In this document: piece by piece, positions 52,673-61,117 of the stretch
Layout of the letters: the number at the start of each line of letters is the position of its first letter
How positions within the stretch are numbered: position 1 is the first letter of the stretch
Assembly: GCA_008087055.1 (NCBI GenBank)
Contig: VIEA01000001.1
Span: 655,345 to 719,344 of the forward strand
From: Gammaproteobacteria bacterium LSUCC0096
Lineage (GTDB): Bacteria > Pseudomonadota > Gammaproteobacteria > Pseudomonadales > Litorivicinaceae
Length of the DNA stretch: 64,000 bases
Direction of reading: 5' to 3'
Made by a program: the position numbers and the translations under genes
Notes under the pieces: generated by a model
What the model was told of the DNA's origin: nothing
What the model saw: the letters and a program-made list of their open reading frames with translations, nothing else
Database searches by the model: none

Positions 52673-55417
52673 CTAACGCTTTTGATTGACTTTGTAGCTC
52701 ACGAGTTTCTCAATTTCGAGAATTAAAAACGTCACTATTGCAACGCCGGTCATGACGAGAAGTTGGCCGCTCGAGAGTGAAGCGGTGCCAAAAATGGATT
52801 GCATCGGGCCGATCCAAGTGAAGGCAGCTTGAAGGAGCGTGATCGAAATAATCCCAATCCAGACTGCCGGCGTGCCTTTCATTCCCTCAAGCGTCAGTGA
52901 CGAGTTATGGGCATATCGGATGCTGAATAGGTACACAATCTCAAGCGCAATCAATGTATTCACACCCAGGGTTCTTGCAACTTCGATCGATGCGCCCTGG
53001 TCTAACGCCCAAAGGAATAAGCCAAATGTGCCGGTAACAAACAGCGTTGAAACAAAAGCGACCTGCCAAATAAGGCGTCGACTTAAGATCGGGCTTTGCG
53101 ATGGTCGCGGAGGGCGCGAGAGCACATTTTTCTCATGAGGCTCGAAAGCGAGCGTCAGCCCAAGTGCGACAGCACTCACCATGTTGACCCACAGAATCTG
53201 AATCGGCGTAATCGGTAGCGTCATTCCGAGCACTAGCGCAGTAATGATCGTCATGGCCTGCGCACCATTAGTCGGAAGTGTCCAGGCGATGACTTTGATA
53301 ATGTTGTCAAAGACAGTTCGACCCTCTTTGATGGCCTGGATAATGGTTGCAAAGTTATCGTCTGCAAGCACCATTTCAGCAGCTTCTTTGGCCGCCTCTG
53401 TTCCTTTCTTGCCCATGGCTATTCCGACTTCAGCTCGCTTCAGTGCGGGAGCATCATTCACTCCGTCACCTGTCATCGTTGCAATATGACCTTCAGCCTG
53501 AAGTGCTGTGACAATGCGTAGTTTGTGCTCAGGCGTTGTGCGCGCAAACACATCAACTTCGTGCACCAGTCGGCGCAGTTCTTGGTCGTTAGCCGCTTCT
53601 ACTCGATCACCAGTACATACGACCGGATCCTCGGAAATTCCGAGTTGGCGGGCAATCTCTTTCGCTGTGAGCGCGTGATCACCGGTAATCATAATTACGC
53701 GGATGCCCGCGGTATGTGAATCAGTAATTGCTGTGATTGCTTCGGGGCGCGGAGGATCAACCAGACCAATAAAACCGAGAAGGGTGCCACCCGACTGAAT
53801 ATCATCCATGCCAAGGCTTTCTGAAATAGCGGGTCCTTCAAAAACCGCAATCGCGATAATCCGGTTGCCCTGGGCGGCGAGCTTCTCCAGCTCACCTTCC
53901 CAAAACGATCGATCAATGGACTCAATGCCGTTGGCTGTTTGGACTTGCTCACACATCCCAACGATACGTTCAGGGGCACCCTTAACAAAGGTGACAGCGG
54001 AATCGGCGATTTCATGGCGTGTGGCCATAAATTTATGTGCTGAATCAAAAGGAATGTCATCTACTCGAGGCTCGAGTTGACGTAAATGCATTGGATCAAG
54101 GTTGGCTTTCATTGCTACCGATAAAAGTGCCGCTTCCATCGGATTGCCTTCAACAACCCAACGGTTTTCATCCTCTCTGAGCTCAGCATCATTATTGAGG
54201 ATTCCGGCCTTTAATAGGCTCGATAACGTGTGGTGGTTAGCTACATCGACAGTCTGCCCGTCCATTTGGATCGAGCCTTTGGGTGTGTATCCGCTTCCCG
54301 TGACTGTGTAGTGATGATCCTGTGTCACGATGTTCTGCACCATCATTTCATTACAGGTCAAGGTGCCTGTTTTATCTGAGCAGATGACAGTGACAGACCC
54401 AAGTGTCTCAACAGCCGGTAGGCGACGAATGATCGCGTTCTTGCTCGCCATTTGTTGGACGCCGATGGCAAGAGTGATAGTCATTATGGCTGGAAGCCCC
54501 TCGGGAATGGCAGCCACGGCTAAACCAACGACGGCCAAAAATGCATCGGTGAGAGCGTAGTCTTGAATCACCGTTGCAAACCCAAATGCGACCGCACTGA
54601 CGGCCAAAATGAACCAGGTGAGCTGCTCAGCGAACTGATCCATCTGACGCACAAGTGGTGTTTTCAGAGTCTCAACTTGATTGATTAGAGTGCTGATCTT
54701 GCCGAGCTCTGTATCGGAACCTGTCTCGACGACAACGCCAAGTCCTTGACCGGTAGACACGAAGGTTCCCCAAAATGCCATGGATCGACGATCACCGAGT
54801 GCTGCATTAGTTGGATTGGCGCTCGTCTCTTTGGTTACAACCATCGACTCGCCGGTAAGTAACGCATCATCGATTTGTAGGTTGGATGTCTGAATCAGGC
54901 GTAGATCAGCTGGAACCCGGTCCCCAGCCTGAATAAATACCACATCACCAGGGACGATCTGAGTTGCATCAATATGCTGGCGATGACCATGTCTGACGAC
55001 GGTCGCCTCTGGATCCACCATATGACGAATGGAATCAAGTGCTTTCTCTGCTTTGCCTTCTTGGATTAACCCGATGACAGCATTGATCAAGACGACTGAC
55101 AGAATCACTAGGGCGTCCATGCTGTGACCGAGGAGGGTGGTGATCAGTGCGGCAATTAATAGAACATAAATTAAAACGTTCCGAAATTGGCTAACGATTT
55201 TCTCGAGTAGTGAGCGTTGATTGGTCTCTGGTAGGGCGTTTGGGCCATACTTGATTTGGCGGTTCGCTGCTTCCGTGTCGGAGAGCCCCTCGGGATGAGT
55301 ATGCAGCTGTTGTAACGTCTCTTCAGTCGTCAGAGCGTGCCAGTGAGTTTTTGGCTCGTCTGTTGTGGCTGTGGTTTCCGACTGATTCCGTTTAAAAAGC
55401 GTATTTGGAAGATTCAT
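52673..55417 (-). CDS. Calcium-type (P2A) cation-transporting P-type ATPase
   Basis: 914 residues in the order N-terminal cation-ATPase domain, membrane pair, actuator with LLTGESMVV (about 187-195), PEGLPAIMTITLAIGVQQMA (ion-binding M4), phosphorylation DKTGTLTCNEMM (about 350), nucleotide domain, GDGVNDAPALK hinge and six C-terminal membrane segments with ILWVNMVSAVALGLTLAFEP. These match SERCA/PMR1-like bacterial ATPases that export Ca2+ or Mn2+; the true ion cannot be told. Stand-alone gene. Confidence 0.9.
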   Translation of the reverse strand: MNLPNTLFKRNQSETTATTDEPKTHWHALTTEETLQQLHTHPEGLSDTEAANRQIKYGPNALPETNQRSLLEKIVSQFRNVLIYVLLIAALITTLLGHSMDALVILSVVLINAVIGLIQEGKAEKALDSIRHMVDPEATVVRHGHRQHIDATQIVPGDVVFIQAGDRVPADLRLIQTSNLQIDDALLTGESMVVTKETSANPTNAALGDRRSMAFWGTFVSTGQGLGVVVETGSDTELGKISTLINQVETLKTPLVRQMDQFAEQLTWFILAVSAVAFGFATVIQDYALTDAFLAVVGLAVAAIPEGLPAIMTITLAIGVQQMASKNAIIRRLPAVETLGSVTVICSDKTGTLTCNEMMVQNIVTQDHHYTVTGSGYTPKGSIQMDGQTVDVANHHTLSSLLKAGILNNDAELREDENRWVVEGNPMEAALLSVAMKANLDPMHLRQLEPRVDDIPFDSAHKFMATRHEIADSAVTFVKGAPERIVGMCEQVQTANGIESIDRSFWEGELEKLAAQGNRIIAIAVFEGPAISESLGMDDIQSGGTLLGFIGLVDPPRPEAITAITDSHTAGIRVIMITGDHALTAKEIARQLGISEDPVVCTGDRVEAANDQELRRLVHEVDVFARTTPEHKLRIVTALQAEGHIATMTGDGVNDAPALKRAEVGIAMGKKGTEAAKEAAEMVLADDNFATIIQAIKEGRTVFDNIIKVIAWTLPTNGAQAMTIITALVLGMTLPITPIQILWVNMVSAVALGLTLAFEPHEKNVLSRPPRPSQSPILSRRLIWQVAFVSTLFVTGTFGLFLWALDQGASIEVARTLGVNTLIALEIVYLFSIRYAHNSSLTLEGMKGTPAVWIGIISITLLQAAFTWIGPMQSIFGTASLSSGQLLVMTGVAIVTFLILEIEKLVSYKVNQKR

Positions 55418-55520
55418 GGTGCACTCATCCCTGTTGAGTGCGTAAAGGTATCAGGGAATTGTTGCGATGCAATAACAAGGGTTCGTTCTGGCTCAATTTA
55501 GTGGAAGCGTGTCGGAGTAG

Positions 55521-55549
55521 TTGAATCCATTCAACGAATCACCTAATAT
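55521..55549 (+). promoter_or_regulatory. Sigma-70 promoter of tRNA-Ser
   Basis: TTGAAT at 55521-55526, 17 bases, then TAATAT at 55544-55549, followed by a GC-rich discriminator (GCGCCCCC) as is usual for stable-RNA promoters under stringent control. The mature tRNA begins 28 bases after the -10 box. Confidence 0.75.
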
Positions 55550-55576
55550 GCGCCCCCTATCGCGATCGCGATCTGC

Positions 55577-55667
55577 GGAGAGGTGGCAGAGCGGTTGAAT
55601 GCACCGGTCTTGAAAACCGGCATAGGTTAATAGCCTATCCAGGGTTCGAATCCCTGCCTCTCCGCCA
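55577..55667 (+). tRNA. tRNA-Ser (anticodon TGA)
   Basis: 91 bases including the encoded CCA. Acceptor arms GGAGAGG (55577-55583) and CCTCTCC (55657-55663) pair fully, discriminator G, then CCA. Anticodon stem CCGGT/ACCGG encloses loop CTTGAAA, giving TGA. A long variable arm (CATAGGTTAATAGCCTATC) and T-arm with GGTTCGAATCC are present, as expected for a class II tRNA-Ser. Confidence 0.98.
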
Positions 55668-56004
55668 TTTTTCTACTGCACTGTTTCATAAGATTTCTTG
55701 GCCTGGGTGAACCTGTGTGTCTGTTGGACGATCGGTGTTCTCTTACGTAGTCGTTGGCTCAATCTGATTAAAGATCGATTCACCAGTCCCGCGAGAGTCC
55801 TGTCGAGGTATGATTCGAGAAACGTTTGACGAAATGCGTATCTATTATTACTTCAGTGTGATCTACTGTCGGCGCTTTCATCAGATCTTCTAAGCGCAGT
55901 TTCTTACTCTTCTTTGAATTCCTTTTTGAAATCCCCGTAACTCTGCGCCTTAAATTTAATAGCGGGCCAGAGCGCATACTCTTTATCTATACGAGAAAAT
56001 TATC
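55668..56004. other. Intergenic region upstream of the cold-shock gene
   Basis: 337 bases without a convincing gene. A likely cold-shock promoter sits at its end: TTGAAA 55926-55931, 18 bases, TTAAAT 55950-55955, which would give a leader of about 43 bases. A minus-strand frame of 65 codons (55780-55977) runs through the promoter and has no recognised similarity. The rest is unexplained. Confidence 0.5.
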
Positions 56005-56211
56005 ATGGCTACAGGTGTTGTTAAGTTTTTTAACGCGAGTAAAGGTTTTGGTTTCATTGCCCCAGACGATGGTGGTGCTGATGTATTTGTTCACGCCTCT
56101 GCTCTGAATTTGAAGGGTTTAAGAACCTTAAATGATGGACAAAAGATTTCATACGATCTTCAAGAGCAGAACGGTAAGACTTCAGCTACGAATCTCAATA
56201 TTGATTTCTAA
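56005..56211 (+). CDS. Cold-shock domain protein (CspA family)
   Basis: 68 residues, one cold-shock OB domain. RNP1 KGFGFIAPDDG (about residues 13-23) and RNP2 DVFVHASAL (about 27-35) are both present. Start MATGVVKFFNASKG is typical. RNA chaperone; whether it is cold-induced cannot be told, and its leader seems too short for the long thermosensor leader of E. coli cspA unless transcription begins further upstream. A terminator follows, then a 95-residue protein. Confidence 0.95.
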   Translation: MATGVVKFFNASKGFGFIAPDDGGADVFVHASALNLKGLRTLNDGQKISYDLQEQNGKTSATNLNIDF

Positions 56212-56222
56212 GTAATACAAGC

Positions 56223-56256
56223 GAGCTACCTTATTTTGAAGTAGCTCCTTTTTTTT
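56223..56256 (+). terminator. Rho-independent terminator after the cold-shock gene
   Basis: GAGCTAC (56223-56229) and GTAGCTC (56241-56247) form a perfect 7-base stem, followed by CC and eight T. It separates the cold-shock gene from the next gene 20 bases downstream, which has no obvious promoter of its own, so partial read-through is plausible. Confidence 0.88.
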
Positions 56257-56275
56257 CCCATATCAGGGAGTCTAT

Positions 56276-56563
56276 ATGTCTAACGATAATCAGAAATGGG
56301 TCAGCATCGAGGTAACATCACCTGTTAACTTTGGCGACCGAATTACTGTTGGAGGCGCTGCCTCGTCTAAAGAAGGTCTTGTAACTGGCTTCATCGGAAA
56401 AGAGCGCGAAACGGTAGTAGTTCAATTTGATGAAACCCCCAACCATAGCGTCACGATTAAAAAAGAATTGATCACTGATCTGAAACGTCAGCTGATTGTG
56501 GTCGAGCGCCTAAGTAGTTCTAAAAAATCAGGACAGTTTCGCTCAAAATCTAGACGTCGGTAA
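56276..56563 (+). CDS. Unknown 95-residue basic protein behind the cold-shock gene
   Basis: I do not recognise a family. Ribosome binding site GGGAG at 56266-56270. The first 65 residues are predicted beta-rich, with VSIEVTSPVNFGDRITVGG, GLVTGFIGKERETVVVQFD and SVTIKKELI, like a small SH3/KOW barrel (KOW-type pattern G-x-V-T-G-F-x-G-x-x-x-x-x-V-V-V-x-F). The last 25 residues are basic and Ser-rich (SSSKKSGQFRSKSRRR), which would suit nucleic-acid binding. Placement behind a cold-shock gene and its attenuable terminator suggests an RNA-related role; that is inference. Confidence 0.75.
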   Translation: MSNDNQKWVSIEVTSPVNFGDRITVGGAASSKEGLVTGFIGKERETVVVQFDETPNHSVTIKKELITDLKRQLIVVERLSSSKKSGQFRSKSRRR

Positions 56564-56641
56564 TCGCACGTCGTGGCGGCTTCACATCACCGCCAAATCA
56601 TCTGCTCTCCCCACAACTGTGGATGGCTGACATGACCTAGC

Positions 56642-56681
56642 GCCTAGCCCAAACTGCTTACATAACAGTGTCTGGCTAGGC
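56642..56681. repeat. Inverted repeat / stem-loop in the 194-base gap after the 95-residue gene
   Basis: GCCTAGCC at 56642-56649 and GGCTAGGC at 56674-56681 are perfectly complementary; inside, ACTG and CAGT can extend the stem. Total 40 bases. No T-run follows, so it may be an RNA structure, a rho-dependent 3' end or a protein site before the chalcone-isomerase-like gene. Confidence 0.45.
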
Positions 56682-56757
56682 TTCTTCGGATGTTTCCAAT
56701 GTGTATTAAGATGACCACCTGTGGAGTGTCTGTATCCGAATGAGGGAGATTTTTTAG

Positions 56758-57270
56758 ATGCGATATCTGTTGCGTTTGTTGTTGATTGTCTTCGCGGTTT
56801 CAGTGCAAGCAGACTCCCTAGATCGTATCGGTCATTCGAATTTGACTCTCTTGGGCGAGGGTCGTTTGAGTTTTTTATTTTGGGATGTTTACGATGCCCG
56901 TTTGTATGTGACAGACGGTTCGTATCATGCTGAAAAACCATTTGCTCTGTCGGTACGCTATCTCCGAGATTTTTCCGGCACTGACATCTCCAAGCGCTCC
57001 ATCAAAGAAATGAAGCAGCAGGGGGTCAGCGATGAGGCTGTTTTGAAGTCTTGGGAAGAGCAGTTAAATATTATTTTCCCAGATGTCGTTGTAGGTGATG
57101 AAATCATCGGTGTCAGCGATCCTTCCGGAGGAGCTCGTTTCTTTCTGAATGGTGAATTGATTGGAACGATTCTGGATCAAACACTGAGTAGACGATACTT
57201 TGATATTTGGTTGTCAGAACAAACATCCGAACCGGAGTTACGTCAATCGTTGATAAGGATCGATCGATAA
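56758..57270 (+). CDS. Chalcone isomerase-like domain protein, exported
   Basis: 170 residues with a signal peptide of about 18 residues (MRYLLRLLLIVFAVSVQA). The body (LLGEGRLSFLFWDVYDARLYV, ALSVRYLRDFSGTDISKRSIKEM, FLNGELIGTI, YFDIWLSE) matches the bacterial chalcone_3 family, which binds fatty acids in plant relatives; no isomerase activity is expected. The stop overlaps the DUF3833 gene start (TAATG). In Vibrio-like bacteria this pair belongs to a larger lipid-stress cluster, which is not present here. Confidence 0.85.
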   Translation: MRYLLRLLLIVFAVSVQADSLDRIGHSNLTLLGEGRLSFLFWDVYDARLYVTDGSYHAEKPFALSVRYLRDFSGTDISKRSIKEMKQQGVSDEAVLKSWEEQLNIIFPDVVVGDEIIGVSDPSGGARFFLNGELIGTILDQTLSRRYFDIWLSEQTSEPELRQSLIRIDR

Positions 57271-57800
57271 TGAAAAGCTTATTTTTTATATGTGTGCTGA
57301 CGGTTGGGCTCTCTGGCTGTGCCACAAGTCTCGATGGAGATCGATATCGCTCGATTGAGCCCGCTTTCGACTTATTTCAATTTTTCGACGGAGAAGTGAA
57401 AGCTTGGGGGCTTGTGCAAAACCGAAGTGGTGAAGTCGTTCAGAAGTTTGAGGTTGTTATTCGAGGCTCCATCCAAGGTAACCAGATCACACTGGATGAA
57501 ACATTTCAGTACGCTCTTGGAACAGGTCCTGAGAAGCGAGTATGGCAAATAGCTAGGCTTGAGAACGGCCAATATCAGGGAACAGCTGGCGACATTATTG
57601 GGGAGGCGAGTGGGTTAACTCATGGTAATGCTTTCCAATGGTCATACCGCATGGATATCCCTGTCGATGACACACTCTATGAAGTGAGCTTTGAAGACTG
57701 GTTTTGGGCAATTGATGAGCGGCGTTTATTCAATCGGTCTTACATACAGAAATTTGGTTTCGATGTTGCGGAAGTGACAATTTTCATGGAGCGTCAGTAA
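57270..57800 (+). CDS. DUF3833 lipoprotein
   Basis: 176 residues from the ATG at 57270. Lipoprotein signal with lipobox LSGC (Cys about residue 16). DUF3833 signatures: FDLFQFFDGEVKAWGLVQNRSG (about 31-52), VIRGSIQGNQITLDETFQYA, ARLENGQYQGTAGDIIGEASG and GNAFQWSYRM. Predicted outer-membrane attached lipocalin-like protein. Coupled to the chalcone-isomerase-like gene by one-base overlap. Function unknown. Confidence 0.87.
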   Translation: MKSLFFICVLTVGLSGCATSLDGDRYRSIEPAFDLFQFFDGEVKAWGLVQNRSGEVVQKFEVVIRGSIQGNQITLDETFQYALGTGPEKRVWQIARLENGQYQGTAGDIIGEASGLTHGNAFQWSYRMDIPVDDTLYEVSFEDWFWAIDERRLFNRSYIQKFGFDVAEVTIFMERQ

Positions 57801-57854
57801 ACCGTACTTTTCAGTAGATACATGACTTAAGGGCGTAATGAATAAACGTGAGAT

Positions 57855-58376
57855 TCATTGATCTTCTTCTGGTGGTTTAGTGTCGCTTATTTTGCACGCG
57901 GACATTGAACCACTGTCATCTGACACATAGAACATGAGGTTTAATTCATCATTCGCTTGCGTTCGATGACCGCAATTAGAACCTTTGTTGATCAGAATTC
58001 CAGCATCGTTAAACAGATAGCTCTCGAAATAACATCCCCCTGTTCCTTCGCTGCTGATGTCGCCTGATGTCAGTTTGTTATAGCTGCGCGGGCTTTCAGT
58101 CCAAACTTCTAAGCTGACTGGGTGGTATCGCGGCTCCGTGACTGAGACTTTAAGGCGATAAGTCGCCTCATCCGTGGAGCATGTGTCAAACCGGAGTCCG
58201 GATTCGTTTGAGCAGATGACGAATCCAGTGGGGGATAGTTCACACATTGGACCCCAGTAGGCGGGGCCAATTATTTTGGTCTGGTCAGGAACATCCGAAT
58301 AGAGATAGAAATAAGCCCCTCCAGCACCTCCGCCTAAGACCAGCACTCCAAGGATGCCCAGTACAATTTTTTTCAT
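57855..58376 (-). CDS. Unknown membrane-anchored protein with six cysteines
   Basis: Not recognised. 173 residues with an N-terminal hydrophobic segment rich in Gly (about 4-27, KIVLGILGVLVLGGGAGGAY), either an uncleaved anchor or a signal peptide. The rest is predicted periplasmic beta structure with six Cys (about residues 44, 55, 66, 112, 134 and 160), enough for three disulfides, and a Pro/Glu tail. No lipobox. It is a single gene between the DUF3833 gene and the ABC exporter. Confidence 0.7.
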   Translation of the reverse strand: MKKIVLGILGVLVLGGGAGGAYFYLYSDVPDQTKIIGPAYWGPMCELSPTGFVICSNESGLRFDTCSTDEATYRLKVSVTEPRYHPVSLEVWTESPRSYNKLTSGDISSEGTGGCYFESYLFNDAGILINKGSNCGHRTQANDELNLMFYVSDDSGSMSACKISDTKPPEEDQ

Positions 58377-58521
58377 AATGTCTTTGGAAATATGTGTAAC
58401 TTCAACCGATTCTTTTGGCGAAATGTACTCACCGCATTGTTAATTTATCGACCTTTGAAGCCATAGCTTGATATGAATTTTTCTGATTTGGGCGGGTATT
58501 GGTAGGTAGCTCACCCTTTTA

Positions 58522-60315
58522 TTACGGTGATTCTCTCTCAAAAGACGACTCGTTTTCTTGTGACTGCGCTTTCCATAGTGCGGCATAGCGCGCATCAAGC
58601 TCGATGAGTTCCTCATGACAACCCTGTTCAACAATGACTCCGTTAGCAAGAACAAGGATTTGATCTGCTTTTGTAATGGTGCTCAGACGGTGCGCGATGA
58701 CAAGTGTGGTCTGTCCCGCTGCGACTTGTTCAAGATGTGCTTGGATCGAAGCTTCTGTTGTTGTGTCGAGCGCAGATGTTGCCTCATCAAAAATCATGAT
58801 TGAGGGACGTTTTAACACCGCGCGAGCGATTGCAACGCGTTGCTTTTCGCCGCCGGAGAGTTTCATCCCGCGGGTTCCAACCATGGTGTCTAATCCCTCA
58901 GGAAGGTCAGCAACAAAAGCGCTCAAACCAGCGACCATTAAAGCTTCGTCTAATTGTTCCTGAGTCGCATCGAAGTTGCCGTAAAGAATGTTGTAACGGA
59001 GTGTATCGTTAAACAAAACCGTATCTTGGGGTACCACTCCTATCGAGCGTCGTAATTCAGATCTCGAGACATCTTGGATATCGACACCGCCAATCGAGAT
59101 ATGTCCAGCAGTCGGGTCATAAAATCGGAGTAATAGTCTTGCTAGTGTCGTTTTCCCGCTACCCGTTTCTCCAACAACAGCAACGGTCTGGCCTTCAGGG
59201 ATGGTGAAATTAATACCATTGAGCACGTCACGGTCGTCGCGATAGCCGAACCGTATGTCTGAAAAGACGGTCACTGAGCTCTTCGGAAGTGTTTTGTCTG
59301 AAGAGACTTCGGTCTCAGCGGGTTCCGACAATACGTCGAACAAGTTTTCCATATCAATCAGTGATTGCCGGATTTCACGATACACGCTGCCAAGAAAATT
59401 CAACGGTTGAAATGCTTGAAGCATGTAGGTGTTCAATGTGACAAATGCTCCAACTGTCAGCACTCCCGATTGCACATCCAGTGCCGCCATTATAAGAACC
59501 GCAGTGACACCTATTAATACAACGAGCGTCTGGCTGAGATTCAAAAGCATCAATGAAAACCTGCTCTGGTTAGCAGCGGTCTCGTATGTGGCTAATCCCT
59601 CATCTAAGCGAGCGGTTTCGTAGGATTCATTGCCGAACAGTCGGACCGTTTCGATATTTACGAAGCTGTCGACCAAACGGCCTGCAACATGATTGTCTGC
59701 AGTGTTCATGGTCCGCCTAAAACGCAGACGCCATGTTGTGACTTTGAGGGTCAAAGCGATGTAGGCGACCATAGAACAAGCAATTACCAGAGCATAAGTT
59801 CCGCCGAATAAGGCCCAGACAATTCCCGATACGATGAGGAGCTCGACGAGAGTGGGCCCAACATTGAAGGCAACGTAACGGAGGAGGAAGTCGACGGCTT
59901 TTGTCCCCCGATCGATCAGTCGATCAAGAGATCCTGTCTGTCTCGAGAGATGGAATGGTAGAGGTAGATGGTGCAAGTGTTTAAACACATGTCCGGTTAA
60001 TGCGCGGATTGCATATTGTGAGACTGATGTGAACAGTACTTCGCGGCACTCAGAGAATACGAGCGCTGCCAGGCGGCTGATGGAGTAGGCAATGACCAAA
60101 CCCAGTGCGCCGAGTATCCAAACATCAACGAATACACCTTGATCGAGGATGTCCACGGTTTGACCCAATAACCAAGGTGTTGTCAGGTTGCTGGCTTTGG
60201 CAATGAGCAGGCAAAGTAACGCGCCAATCAACCGTTGACGCAAGTCGGGGCGATGCGAGACCCAAAAGTAAGGTACAAGAAAACGAAATTGATCGCTTAG
60301 GGGCATATGATTCAC
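58522..60315 (-). CDS. ABC exporter of the ATM1/HMT1 type (fused permease and ATPase)
   Basis: 597 residues: six membrane segments in about 25-310, then ATPase with Walker A GETGSGKTTLARLL (about 377-390), signature LSGGEKQRVAIARAVL, Walker B IMIFDEATSALD and H-loop VIAHRLSTI. The N-terminal pattern GALLCLLIAKASNLTTPWLLGQTVDIL and the length suit ATM1-type exporters of glutathione-linked metal or sulfur species rather than MsbA. Two in-frame starts (60315, 60306) are possible. No accessory gene is adjacent, so substrate is unknown. Confidence 0.88.
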   Translation of the reverse strand: MNHMPLSDQFRFLVPYFWVSHRPDLRQRLIGALLCLLIAKASNLTTPWLLGQTVDILDQGVFVDVWILGALGLVIAYSISRLAALVFSECREVLFTSVSQYAIRALTGHVFKHLHHLPLPFHLSRQTGSLDRLIDRGTKAVDFLLRYVAFNVGPTLVELLIVSGIVWALFGGTYALVIACSMVAYIALTLKVTTWRLRFRRTMNTADNHVAGRLVDSFVNIETVRLFGNESYETARLDEGLATYETAANQSRFSLMLLNLSQTLVVLIGVTAVLIMAALDVQSGVLTVGAFVTLNTYMLQAFQPLNFLGSVYREIRQSLIDMENLFDVLSEPAETEVSSDKTLPKSSVTVFSDIRFGYRDDRDVLNGINFTIPEGQTVAVVGETGSGKTTLARLLLRFYDPTAGHISIGGVDIQDVSRSELRRSIGVVPQDTVLFNDTLRYNILYGNFDATQEQLDEALMVAGLSAFVADLPEGLDTMVGTRGMKLSGGEKQRVAIARAVLKRPSIMIFDEATSALDTTTEASIQAHLEQVAAGQTTLVIAHRLSTITKADQILVLANGVIVEQGCHEELIELDARYAALWKAQSQENESSFERESP

Positions 60316-60650
60316 TCTAGGTGGGCCCTAAATACTAGCACGTGTGGGTTTGACTCGACGATTATCTACTGGCTTGGAGCATGCAGTGTGATACATCAAA
60401 TTGTATCCGCAAGCACAGAGATGGCTTGATCAATTGAATGGATCATCTGAATACCGTCATTCGGAGCCGATAGATTGCTCATGATGAGGTGAAGCGACTG
60501 CTCTTGAACGCACCGAAAGAACCGATGAGCGGGTATATGCAGACTGGATTGCCAGATGTACAGTACCAATCTTCGCTTCAATCGCGTCCTATCCTTTGTA
60601 TTTCGTGATTGCTTCCCATTATTAGAAGAACATTGAGATTGAGACGCGTT
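60316..60650. other. Intergenic region between the ABC exporter and a small exported protein
   Basis: 335 bases between two divergent genes, so it should hold both promoters. No tRNA, repeat or strong promoter pair is apparent. A minus-strand frame ending at 60396 encodes a coherent-looking tail (VQEQSLHLIMSNLSAPNDGI, followed by QMIHSIDQAI) and could be a small gene or a remnant, but it lacks a good start site and I cannot assign it. Confidence 0.4.
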
Positions 60651-61043
60651 ATGAAAATAAGAAAACATATCCTCCTAGCACTGTGTGCTTTGATTCCAAT
60701 TTCTGCTTCTGCTCAAGGGCTGGTGTTGAGTTGCTCTGCAAAGGCTGTCTATGGTCGCTCCAACGATCTTTCAGTGTATGAGAGAGAGGGACACAGTCCG
60801 TCAATCGTTGTTGATTTGGCAGCAAATACAATTGCTTACGAATACAGCCGTGAGGGTCAAAGTTTTCAGTTTCTGTACCAAATTGATGAACAAATCGATG
60901 GGATCCTCTGGGCCTCCGAGCCGAGTGATACTGGAATAAAGAATCGCCTCTCGTTTGACTTGAATAGTCTTAAATTCTCAACGAGCCATTTGAACGGTGG
61001 ATTCAACACACTGAAGTTTGGATCATGTGCCAAGACCATTTGA
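60651..61043 (+). CDS. Unknown small exported protein
   Basis: Not recognised. The ATG at 60651 gives 130 residues with a clear signal peptide (MKIRKHILLALCALIPISAS, cleavage near SAQG). The mature 110 residues are predicted beta-rich with two Cys (LSCSAKA near the start and FGSCAKTI at the end) that could form a disulfide joining the termini. A longer in-frame start at 60609 would hide the signal peptide. Lies 74 bases before purT. Confidence 0.75.
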   Translation: MKIRKHILLALCALIPISASAQGLVLSCSAKAVYGRSNDLSVYEREGHSPSIVVDLAANTIAYEYSREGQSFQFLYQIDEQIDGILWASEPSDTGIKNRLSFDLNSLKFSTSHLNGGFNTLKFGSCAKTI

Positions 61044-61117
61044 GGCTCGGTCTTTGCCTTGAGGCTTGGATGGCTTTTGGTTACTCCAATTTCATTTTTA
61101 ATCGGTAGGAGACTTCA

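Noticed and set aside
55780..55977. 65-codon minus-strand frame upstream of the cold-shock gene
   Set aside because: No recognised family, weak ribosome binding site, and it runs through the probable cold-shock promoter. Could be revisited if conserved in relatives.
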